From NCBI GenBank assembly GCA_031553915.1, contig JAVBKT010000008.1:1-47522 (forward strand): a DNA stretch of 47,522 nt. The letters run 5' to 3'. A program made the translations under genes and the position numbers. Source of the stretch: HGM13862 sp031553915 (GTDB taxonomy: Bacteria; Bacillota; Dehalobacteriia; UBA4068). Below are positions 41,260 through 47,522 of the stretch, piece by piece. The notes below the pieces were generated by a model. The model was not told the origin of the DNA and ran no database searches. It saw nothing but the letters and a program-made list of their open reading frames with translations. The first letter of the stretch is position 1. Each line of letters starts with the position of its first letter.

Positions 41260-42195
41260 ATGACAATTAAGGTCTTTATCGACGGCCAGGAAGGCACTAC
41301 CGGTTTACAGTTACAACAAAGATTAGCCTTGCGGGATGATATCCAACTGCTCTTCATTGAGGCTGAACTGCGCAAGGACAATAAAGCTCGGGCCGAGCTG
41401 ATCAATAGCGCGGATGTAGTTTTTCTTTGCCTGCCGGATGATGCGGCCAAAGAAGCTGTTTCGCTATGCCACAATGAGCATACGATCATCATTGACGCCA
41501 GCACTGCTCACCGCACCAATGATGACTGGGCCTATGGCCTACCGGAGCTTTCTAGCGCTCATCGGGCCGCAATTGCGGGGGCCAAGCGTATTGCCAACCC
41601 CGGCTGCTATGCCACTGGCGCCATTGTGCTGCTCTATCCTTTGATCAATGCCGGTATTCTGCCAGTGGACTATCCGCTGTCTCTTCATGCGACGAGCGGC
41701 TATAGCGGCGCCGGGAGAAAAGCTATCGAGCAATATGAAAACAGCAACAGGGATCCCCTGCTGACTTATCCGCGGCTGTATGGTTTAACGCTGCAGCATA
41801 AGCATTTACCGGAAATAGCCAAAATCAGCGGCCTGGCGCATCAACCGCTGTTCAATCCTCTGATCTGCGATTTTTATGCAGGAATGGAGGTTGCTCTCCC
41901 TCTTTACCTCTGCGGCCTGAACAAAGAGGTAAGCAAAGATGATATTTATGCGCTTTTGCAAGAGCATTATGCCAAGGAGCATTTTATCCGGGTTGCACCC
42001 TTGCCCTCGGACGGTTTTATTCCGGCCGGCATTAATACCGGAACCAATTATTTGAATATTTATGTGGCTGGCAATGACAGCCAAATTACCCTGGTCAGCG
42101 TGCTGGATAATCTCGGCAAGGGGGCATCAGGAGCGGCTGTGCAAAATATGAACATTGCCCTGGGCCTCCCTGAGCAAACCTCGTTTGGCCAATAA
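41260..42195 (+). CDS. argC: N-acetyl-gamma-glutamyl-phosphate reductase (type 2)
   Basis: This 311-residue enzyme reduces N-acetylglutamyl-5-phosphate to the semialdehyde with NADPH, the third step of arginine synthesis. It is the shorter type 2 form, recognised by VFIDGQEGTTGLQ at the N-terminus, DASTAHRT, catalytic Cys116 in ANPGCYATG, and HATSGYSGAGRKAIE. GAGGAGG lies before the ATG. It is the first gene of argC-argJ-argB, which together make the acetyl-recycling front part of the pathway. Confidence 0.95.
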   Translation: MTIKVFIDGQEGTTGLQLQQRLALRDDIQLLFIEAELRKDNKARAELINSADVVFLCLPDDAAKEAVSLCHNEHTIIIDASTAHRTNDDWAYGLPELSSAHRAAIAGAKRIANPGCYATGAIVLLYPLINAGILPVDYPLSLHATSGYSGAGRKAIEQYENSNRDPLLTYPRLYGLTLQHKHLPEIAKISGLAHQPLFNPLICDFYAGMEVALPLYLCGLNKEVSKDDIYALLQEHYAKEHFIRVAPLPSDGFIPAGINTGTNYLNIYVAGNDSQITLVSVLDNLGKGASGAAVQNMNIALGLPEQTSFGQ

Positions 42196-42216
42196 AACAT
42201 TTACGGAGAAATAGTT

Positions 42217-43437
42217 ATGAACATAAAAAAAATTACCGGCAGCGTTTGCGCTCCCGCCGGCTTTAAGGCCGCTGGCATCCACGCTGGCATTCGCGATAAA
42301 AAAGACAAAAAAGACCTGGCTTTAATTGTCAGCGACGTGCCCTGCACTGCTGCTGCAGTCTATACGCAAAACAAGGTTTACGGCGCGCCGATTACTGTGA
42401 CAAAAAACAACATTACTGATGGCAAAGCACAGGCAGTCATTTGTAACAGCGGCAATGCCAACACCTGTAATGCTGACGGAGTGGAGATTGCCAGCAAAAT
42501 GTGCGAGCTGACAGCTGCTGCGCTTAATCTGCGGGCCAGCGATATTATTATCGCCTCTACCGGAGTAATCGGTCTGCCCTTGCCGCTTGAGCCGATCAAG
42601 AGGGGCATAGCTCCCTTGATTGACGCTTTAAGCTATGCTGGCGATCATGCTGCTGCGGAAGCGATTATGACCACTGATACTATGGCTAAAGAAATGGCGG
42701 TAGAATTTGCGCTTGACGGCAAAACCTGCCGCATCGGAGCCATGGCCAAAGGCTCGGGTATGATTCACCCCAACATGGCGACCATGCTCAGCTTTATCAC
42801 CACAGATGTGGCTATCAGCGCAGATCTGCTCAGCCAAAGCCTCAGGGATGTGGTTGCCGCTACTTATAACATGGTCAGTGTAGACGGCGATACTTCTACC
42901 AATGATATGGTCTCAATTATGGCCAATGGTTTGGCTGGCAACAAAGAAATTACTGCTAACGGGACGGAGCTGGCTATCTTTGGCGCAGCGCTGAAAGAAG
43001 TAGCCGCCGCCATGGCGAAAATGATTGCCGCTGACGGCGAAGGCGCCACTAAGCTGATCGAATGCCATGTCAGCAGCGCGCCAAATGAGCAGCTGGCCAA
43101 AGCGATAGCTAAATCGGTCATCACCTCTTCGCTGGTCAAAACAGCCATTTTTGGCGCGGACGCTAACTGGGGACGGATACTGTGCGCTATCGGCTATACC
43201 GAGGGTGATTTTGATGTCGCGAGCATTGATGTCAGCATCAGCTCGGCCAAGGGTAAAATAGCGGTATGTAAAAATGGCAGCGGAATCCCCTTTTCCGAGC
43301 AGGCTGCCAAAGAAATTCTGCTTGAAAAAGAAATTTATCTTGATATTATGATGAACCAGGGATCAAGCAGCGCCACAGCCTGGGGCTGCGACCTTACTTA
43401 TGATTATGTCAAAATCAATGGTGATTACCGGACCTAA
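42217..43437 (+). CDS. argJ: Bifunctional glutamate/ornithine N-acetyltransferase
   Basis: This 406-residue enzyme moves the acetyl group from N-acetylornithine to glutamate and may also acetylate glutamate from acetyl-CoA. It is made as one chain that cleaves itself before Thr189 in HPNMATMLSF, the new N-terminal Thr being the nucleophile. Other conserved parts are CNSGNANTCNADG, VDGDTSTNDM and the C-terminal GCDLTYDYVKIN. GGAG precedes the ATG 21 bases after argC. Confidence 0.97.
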   Translation: MNIKKITGSVCAPAGFKAAGIHAGIRDKKDKKDLALIVSDVPCTAAAVYTQNKVYGAPITVTKNNITDGKAQAVICNSGNANTCNADGVEIASKMCELTAAALNLRASDIIIASTGVIGLPLPLEPIKRGIAPLIDALSYAGDHAAAEAIMTTDTMAKEMAVEFALDGKTCRIGAMAKGSGMIHPNMATMLSFITTDVAISADLLSQSLRDVVAATYNMVSVDGDTSTNDMVSIMANGLAGNKEITANGTELAIFGAALKEVAAAMAKMIAADGEGATKLIECHVSSAPNEQLAKAIAKSVITSSLVKTAIFGADANWGRILCAIGYTEGDFDVASIDVSISSAKGKIAVCKNGSGIPFSEQAAKEILLEKEIYLDIMMNQGSSSATAWGCDLTYDYVKINGDYRT

Positions 43438-43479
43438 AAAACTGCAAGTAATTTAGCTCAAGTAATCGGGGAGGAATCT

Positions 43480-44376
43480 ATGGAAAATAAATTTATCAGC
43501 GACCAGGAAACACTGCGGGCCAATATTCTCACCACTGCCCTGCCCTATATTCAGACTTATTCCGGCAAAGTGGTGGTGATTAAATACGGCGGCAATGCCA
43601 TGACTAATGAAAACCTCAAGCAAGCAGTGATGAATGATATTGTGCTGCTGAAACAGGTAGGGGTTAAGGTCGTCCTCGTGCATGGCGGCGGGCCGGAAAT
43701 CACCGAGACAATGGATCATTTGGGCATTAAAAGTGAATTCATCAATGGGCTGCGTTATACCACTGAGGAAGCTGTCAAGGTGGTGCAGATGGTACTCTGC
43801 GGCAAAACCAATAAAGACCTGGTGAAGATGATTGGCCGTTGCGGCGGTAAGGCTATCGGCCTGTGCGGGCTGGACGGAGAGATGATTCATGCCACCAAAC
43901 TAAAGAGCGACACTGATCTCGGTTTTGTCGGCGCGATTACCAAAATTGACCCTTCTCCCATTTTGGATATTATGGAGGCAGGTTATATCCCGGTGGTGGC
44001 CGCGGTGGGCGTGGATGAGGACGGCCAAGTCTACAATATTAATGCTGATACCGCGGCAGCGGAAATCGCCACGGCCTTAAAAGCAGAAAGTATTATTCTC
44101 ATGACTGATATTCGCGGGCTGTTGCGTGATGCCGATAATGTGGAAACGCTTATCCACAAAGCCCGGGTTGATGATTTGGAAAACCTGATTCAAAGCCAGA
44201 TTGTTACTGGCGGGATGATACCCAAAGTACGCTGCTGTGAGGCAGCGGTGAGAGGCGGCGTGACCAAGGCGGTGATGATTGACGGCCGGATCCCCCACTC
44301 TATTTTGATTGAGATGTTTTCTGATGAGGGGATTGGTACCATGATTCATGACAACCCTGCCCTGGACAGCGAATAA
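43480..44376 (+). CDS. argB: Acetylglutamate kinase
   Basis: This 298-residue amino-acid kinase phosphorylates N-acetylglutamate. It has VVVIKYGGNAM for ATP binding, VLVHGGGPEI for the substrate, and TDIRGLL with GGMIPKV in the C-terminal lobe. The N-terminal helix before the core (QETLRANILTTALPYIQ) is the feature that links hexameric, arginine-inhibited kinases, so feedback inhibition by arginine is likely. That fits an ArgJ-based pathway, in which this kinase is the control point. GGGGAGG precedes the ATG. Confidence 0.97.
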   Translation: MENKFISDQETLRANILTTALPYIQTYSGKVVVIKYGGNAMTNENLKQAVMNDIVLLKQVGVKVVLVHGGGPEITETMDHLGIKSEFINGLRYTTEEAVKVVQMVLCGKTNKDLVKMIGRCGGKAIGLCGLDGEMIHATKLKSDTDLGFVGAITKIDPSPILDIMEAGYIPVVAAVGVDEDGQVYNINADTAAAEIATALKAESIILMTDIRGLLRDADNVETLIHKARVDDLENLIQSQIVTGGMIPKVRCCEAAVRGGVTKAVMIDGRIPHSILIEMFSDEGIGTMIHDNPALDSE

Positions 44377-44394
44377 CACCGGCCAATAGCCGTA

Positions 44395-44454
44395 GCTTAG
44401 ATAAAAAGAAAGACATCAAATTTGATGTCTTTCTTTTTATCTAAGCGTTTTTTT
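44395..44454. terminator. Bidirectional terminator between argB and purC
   Basis: A 52-base perfect palindrome (arms 44395-44420 and 44421-44446), followed on the plus strand by GTTTTTTTAG. It lies between convergent genes. Confidence 0.8.
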
Positions 44455-44467
44455 AGCTGGGTAAAAT

Positions 44468-45151
44468 TTATCTACCCAGAATCATATTAGTGAGATCAAC
44501 AGGGGCCACAATTTTGCCGTCTTTATAGGCGCGCATATTGCCGCTGGCAATCTCATCAATCAAAATAACCTTATCGCCATTATAGCCAAATTCAAATTTG
44601 ATATCATAAAGGTCAAGCCCGAGTTTTTTCATATCATCAGCGACTATTCTGGTGATTTTCAGGGTTTGTTCTTTGATGCTTTCATACTGGGCTTCATCCA
44701 TAACGCCAAGCAGAACCAGCGCATCTTTAGTCACCAGCGGATCACCCTTGGCATCATCCTTGAAGGTGGTTTCTACATAACCACCGGCAATAGGGGTGCC
44801 GTCGGCAATATAATCGCCATAGCGGCGGATAAAGCTGCCTGTTGCCACCAGACGGCAGATAACCTCCAGGCCTTTGCCGAAAACCTTGGCCGGCAGGACT
44901 TCCATGGTAGCGTCCGCGATGTTGGCGCCGAGATAATGGGTTTGGATGCCGGCTGCTTTCAGCAGTTCGAAGAAATGGATCGAGGTTTCTAAATTTGCCC
45001 GGCCGATACCCTCAATGCTGAGGCCGATATTATTGGAGCCGGGGTCAAAAACACCGTCTTCGCCAGTGCAATCATCTTTAAATTGTAATAGCACATTGCC
45101 ATTTTCCAGCTGGAACACGTCTTTTGTTTTGCCTACATATATCTTTTTCAT
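44468..45151 (-). CDS. purC: SAICAR synthetase family protein (PurC)
   Basis: This 227-residue protein belongs to the SAICAR synthetase family, which ligates aspartate to CAIR with ATP in purine synthesis. It is the Clostridia-like variant: YVGKTKDVF in place of the usual YEGKAK, KDDCTGEDGVF in place of KDDATAFNG, then RLVATGSFIRRYG, FEFGYNGD and LIDEIASGNMRAYKDG in place of DEISPDTCR. The nucleotide-binding core is kept, while the CAIR/aspartate side differs. It stands alone with its own promoter, not in a purine operon. AGAGGGCC lies before the ATG. True PurC function is likely but not assured. Confidence 0.82.
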   Translation of the reverse strand: MKKIYVGKTKDVFQLENGNVLLQFKDDCTGEDGVFDPGSNNIGLSIEGIGRANLETSIHFFELLKAAGIQTHYLGANIADATMEVLPAKVFGKGLEVICRLVATGSFIRRYGDYIADGTPIAGGYVETTFKDDAKGDPLVTKDALVLLGVMDEAQYESIKEQTLKITRIVADDMKKLGLDLYDIKFEFGYNGDKVILIDEIASGNMRAYKDGKIVAPVDLTNMILGR

Positions 45152-45202
45152 GATGGCCCTCTTTTCCCTATTAAATTTCTGCCCGCAAATAACTAGGTTT
45201 TG

Positions 45203-45231
45203 ATTATAATCCTTTTTGCCGAAATATGCAA
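45203..45231 (-). promoter_or_regulatory. purC promoter
   Basis: Minus strand TTGCAT (45231 to 45226), 17 bases, TATAAT (45208 to 45203). About 15 bases upstream lies GCGAACATT, close to the PurR box core CCGAACAWT of Bacillus; a single weak match. Confidence 0.65.
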
Positions 45232-45337
45232 TATTTTAGGAAAATGTTCGCAAATTTTTCACTGTTTTTTGTTTTTCTGCTCCACTTTGCGCTTATTTAC
45301 CGTAACTGATCGCCCTTTGCCAAAATCTATACAAAAG

Positions 45338-45369
45338 GCCGGGACCACATTTTTTGGTGTGATCCCGGC
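45338..45369 (-). terminator. Terminator of putP
   Basis: GCCGGGACCACA pairs with TGTGATCCCGGC with one mismatch, 8-base loop. On the minus strand it is followed by CTTTTGT. It lies about 90 bases after the putP stop. Confidence 0.65.
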
Positions 45370-45461
45370 TGGATACTGCACTGACACAGGATATGAAGAT
45401 ATCATCCCTTACTATATTATACTCCAGCAACTGATCGCTTTAGCGCAAAATTTATCCGTAA

Positions 45462-47015
45462 CTAAATCTGTGCTGCCGGGGCGCTTTCAGTCTCCTTTTC
45501 TTCATCAAGCTCACCTGCCGCAACTTTATCAAACTCAGCCTCAATTTCCGCGGAAGGTTTGGCAGTTGCCAAGCTAAAGGCAATAATGCACACCAGGGAG
45601 ATAATAAAGCCGGGTACCAGAGAATAGAGGCCGGTGAGTTCGCCAATCGTCATATAATTAGCAATATTAATATAATCCCAAAGGATAACGGTCAAGCCGC
45701 CGGAGATAATGCCGGCGATGGCGCCGGCACGGTTGACTCTGCGCCAATAAAGAGAGAGCAATACTAAAGCGCCAAAGGCAGAACCAAAGCCAGACCAGGC
45801 ATTAGATACCAAACCCATCACACTGCTATCCGGATTAAGGGCAATGAAATAGGCAATTAGGGCCACTGCCAGAACCGCGAAACGGCTGAACCATACCAGG
45901 TGTTTGTCGCTGGCTTTTTTATTGATTGACCCTTTATAAATATCGCTCGAAATTGCGGAAGCTGTTACCAGCAATTGCGAATCCGCGGTGGACATAATCG
46001 CAGCGAGGATACCGCAAAGGAACAATCCGCCCAAGAGCGGGAAGTTGATAATAGCTCCCGGATCCATAAACACCTTTTGAATCATCGAGATAAACACCGT
46101 CTCAGAATTAGCCAGTTCAGGAGTAAAGGCAGCGCCGATCAGCCCTACTCCTACAGCAAAAGTAAGAGATAACAGCACCCAGACAATAGCAATAGCCGCT
46201 GATTTTTTCACTGTTTTTTCTGATCTGATCGCCATGAAGCGAACCAATATATGCGGCATTCCAAAATAGCCTAAACCCCAGGCCAGCTGGGAAACAATCG
46301 AGATAAAAGATATTGTCCCGCCAGAGCCGTCAGAAAGAGGATCAAGGAAGGCTGCGGGCAAAACACTGGCTATGGCATCGCTGCCGCCTAGCGCCACCAG
46401 GGCTGCAATCGGTACAAAAAGAATAGCCGCCAGCATTAACAAGCCCTGGATAAGATCTGTCCAGCAGACAGCCGCAAAGCCGCCCAAAAAGGTATAGATA
46501 AGGACAATCCCCACCCCTATCAGCAGGCAAAGCTGATAATTCCAGCCAAACACCTGAGAAAACAAGGTGCCGCAAGCGACAAAGGCTGAGGCTGTATAAA
46601 CAGCAAAGAAAATAGTAATAAAAATGGCTGAAGCAATGCGCAAAATATTGGAATTGTCTTTGAAGCGGTTGCCAAAATATTGAGGAATGGTAATCGCATT
46701 TCCAGAAACAATGGTATACCTGCGTAATCTTTTGGCAACTACAAGCCAGTTTACAATAGTACCAATAGCCAGACCAACCGCAATCCACATCTGGCCGGTA
46801 CCAAAAGCATAAATAGCGCCGGGCAAACCCATCAGCAGCCAGCCGGACATATCAGAGGCCTGTGCAGACATAGCCGCAACCCAGGAATTGAGTTTGCGTC
46901 CGCCCAAAAAATACTCAGAAAGATTATTGGATTTTTTAAAGAAAGCACCGCCTATCGCCAGCATTACACCAGCGTAAACAACAAAAGCAATGATAATCCA
47001 AGCAATATTTGACAT
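45462..47015 (-). CDS. putP: Sodium/proline symporter (PutP type)
   Basis: This 517-residue protein belongs to the sodium:solute symporter family, with about 13 membrane segments. Typical PutP stretches are YFLGGRKLNSWVAAMSAQASDMSGWLLMGLPG near the sodium site, FVACGTLF, GGFAAVCWTDLIQGLLM and AIMSTADSQLLV. A short acidic tail follows the last segment. It would import proline with sodium. GGGGAGGG lies before the ATG. A small ORF with its own ribosome site lies just upstream. Confidence 0.94.
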   Translation of the reverse strand: MSNIAWIIIAFVVYAGVMLAIGGAFFKKSNNLSEYFLGGRKLNSWVAAMSAQASDMSGWLLMGLPGAIYAFGTGQMWIAVGLAIGTIVNWLVVAKRLRRYTIVSGNAITIPQYFGNRFKDNSNILRIASAIFITIFFAVYTASAFVACGTLFSQVFGWNYQLCLLIGVGIVLIYTFLGGFAAVCWTDLIQGLLMLAAILFVPIAALVALGGSDAIASVLPAAFLDPLSDGSGGTISFISIVSQLAWGLGYFGMPHILVRFMAIRSEKTVKKSAAIAIVWVLLSLTFAVGVGLIGAAFTPELANSETVFISMIQKVFMDPGAIINFPLLGGLFLCGILAAIMSTADSQLLVTASAISSDIYKGSINKKASDKHLVWFSRFAVLAVALIAYFIALNPDSSVMGLVSNAWSGFGSAFGALVLLSLYWRRVNRAGAIAGIISGGLTVILWDYINIANYMTIGELTGLYSLVPGFIISLVCIIAFSLATAKPSAEIEAEFDKVAAGELDEEKETESAPAAQI

Positions 47016-47035
47016 GATTCCCTCCCCTTAACAAA

Positions 47036-47083
47036 TCAACATATTAGTTTAATACAAATTATTGCCCTAATATTAAAACACAT
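47036..47083 (-). CDS. Possible 15-residue leader peptide upstream of putP
   Basis: Minus strand AAAAGGAGATAA directly precedes ATG, opening a 15-codon frame that reads MCFNIRAIICIKLIC and ends 20 bases before the putP start. The ribosome site is as good as those of real genes here. The peptide is rich in Ile and Cys. It may be a leader or simply a chance match. Confidence 0.3.
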   Translation of the reverse strand: MCFNIRAIICIKLIC

Positions 47084-47136
47084 TTATCTCCTTTTGGCAA
47101 GTTGTTCCTAGCCATTAGGGATGCGAACCCCATACG

Positions 47137-47327
47137 GTTTTGACTGGAAAACGCTGGCAACTCGTTGAAAAAATTACTTCCCGTAGATATACTACGAAAA
47201 ATAATTTTTTCGCCAGGATCTGTTTAGCTAAAACCAAGATGTTGCATCTTGCGTTTTAACTTAATGCATAGCTGAGATTTTGCCGTAGGCAAAAGCCAGC
47301 TAGGTTTCACTGTTTTCCAGTCAAAAC
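47137..47327. ncRNA. Structured element: 16-bp closing stem around three hairpins
   Basis: GTTTTGACTGGAAAAC (47137-47152) and its exact complement GTTTTCCAGTCAAAAC (47312-47327) enclose three hairpins: 47154-47215 (CTGGC, a 10-bp GAAAAAATTA stem and CGTAG/CTACG), 47229-47258 (CAAGATG/CATCTTG with TAAAAC/GTTTTA) and 47269-47302. The overall shape is a multi-branched RNA or a small element with terminal inverted repeats. The coding strand is unknown. Confidence 0.5.
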
Positions 47328-47518
47328 TGCCGACACCCCCGACGGATGGATAGTCGGGCTGGGCCAGGCAGAGCGACGACGCGTAGCTAGTGCATTAGCT
47401 GTGACTTTGCCAGAGGCAAAGACCAGCTAGGTCGAAGGCAGGCTGCCTGCCTGGCTAGGAGCGATAACGACGCGAAGCTAGTGCATTACCTGCGGCTTTG
47501 CGGAGCAAAGGCCAGGTA
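47269..47518. repeat. Three copies of one covarying hairpin
   Basis: Copies at 47269-47302, 47396-47429 and 47487-47518. The outer stem is TAGCTG/CAGCTA in the first two and TACCTG/CAGGTA in the third. The inner stem is TTTTGCC/GGCAAAA, CTTTGCC/GGCAAAG and CTTTGC/GCAAAG. TGCA lies just before each copy and GGT just after. Changes on one side are matched on the other, so the structure is what is kept. Hairpins CCCGAC/GTCGGG (47338-47358) and GGCAGG/CCTGCC (about 47437-47451) lie between copies. The array continues off the right edge. Confidence 0.65.
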
Positions 47519-47522
47519 GGTC

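Noticed and set aside
47137..47522. CRISPR array or integron attC sites at the right edge
   Set aside because: Repeats differ from one another, spacing is irregular, there are no spacers of constant size, and attC core sites are not seen.

Overview
The window reads as chromosome of a spore-forming, mostly anaerobic member of the Bacillota. A gerA-type germination operon, Gram-positive style ribosome binding sites, an ECF sigma/zinc anti-sigma pair, a type-2 ArgC and a Clostridia-like PurC variant all point that way. I cannot separate Clostridia from Negativicutes on this evidence. Most genes are ordinary metabolism; the unusual material sits at about 10.2-15.7 kb, 15.8-24.3 kb, 35.5-39.7 kb and the last 400 bases.

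Layout. 0-3.8 kb (minus strand): a three-gene run (DUF1905/DUF1801 protein, Imm-5-like protein, DUF4180 protein), then catalase translationally coupled to a DUF454 membrane protein. 4.3-10.1 kb (plus): two consecutive hybrid histidine kinases, one membrane-bound and one soluble with four PAS and two receiver domains, with no HPt or output regulator. 10.2-11.2 kb (minus): a protein with a Cys/Pro-rich head and three fibronectin-III-like repeats. 11.4-15.7 kb: an AT-rich mosaic patch holding an AAA ATPase plus a TOPRIM-like protein under a 49-bp palindrome, a phage-like CHAP hydrolase, a NYN-domain putative RNase with a structured leader, and tRNA-Leu(GAG).

15.8-24.3 kb: a four-gene acetoacetyl-CoA operon (CoA transferase, SDR reductase, thiolase, 3-hydroxybutyryl-CoA dehydrogenase), a divergent LysR regulator, and an amidohydrolase plus an unrecognised multipass membrane protein. 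An 11-base motif is shared by the two promoter regions. 24.4-29.2 kb (minus): polA-mutM-coaE-lytic transglycosylase. 29.3-31.0 kb: ECF sigma factor, small soluble anti-sigma factor and a divergent MgtC-like protein. 31.0-32.1 kb: yerC-like regulator and hisA. 32.2-35.4 kb: gerA-type germination operon with a short GerC. 35.5-39.6 kb (minus): a three-gene operon of ferredoxin-fused aldo/keto reductase, APC permease with an extra tail, and a PurB-family lyase with an altered signature loop. 39.8-45.2 kb: tyrS, argC-argJ-argB and a convergent purC. 45.4-47.0 kb: PutP-type symporter with a possible small upstream ORF. 47.1-47.5 kb: a dense array of hairpins containing three copies of one hairpin whose stems covary, running off the right edge.

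How things work together. The acetoacetyl-CoA operon can activate an acid with CoA, interconvert 3-hydroxybutyryl-CoA and acetoacetyl-CoA, and cleave it to acetyl-CoA; the LysR protein probably controls it and the amidohydrolase unit. ArgC, ArgJ and ArgB are consecutive steps of the acetyl-recycling arginine pathway. The ATPase/TOPRIM pair looks like a two-gene nuclease-type defence system under tight control. All assignments come from reading the sequence; no database search was possible.
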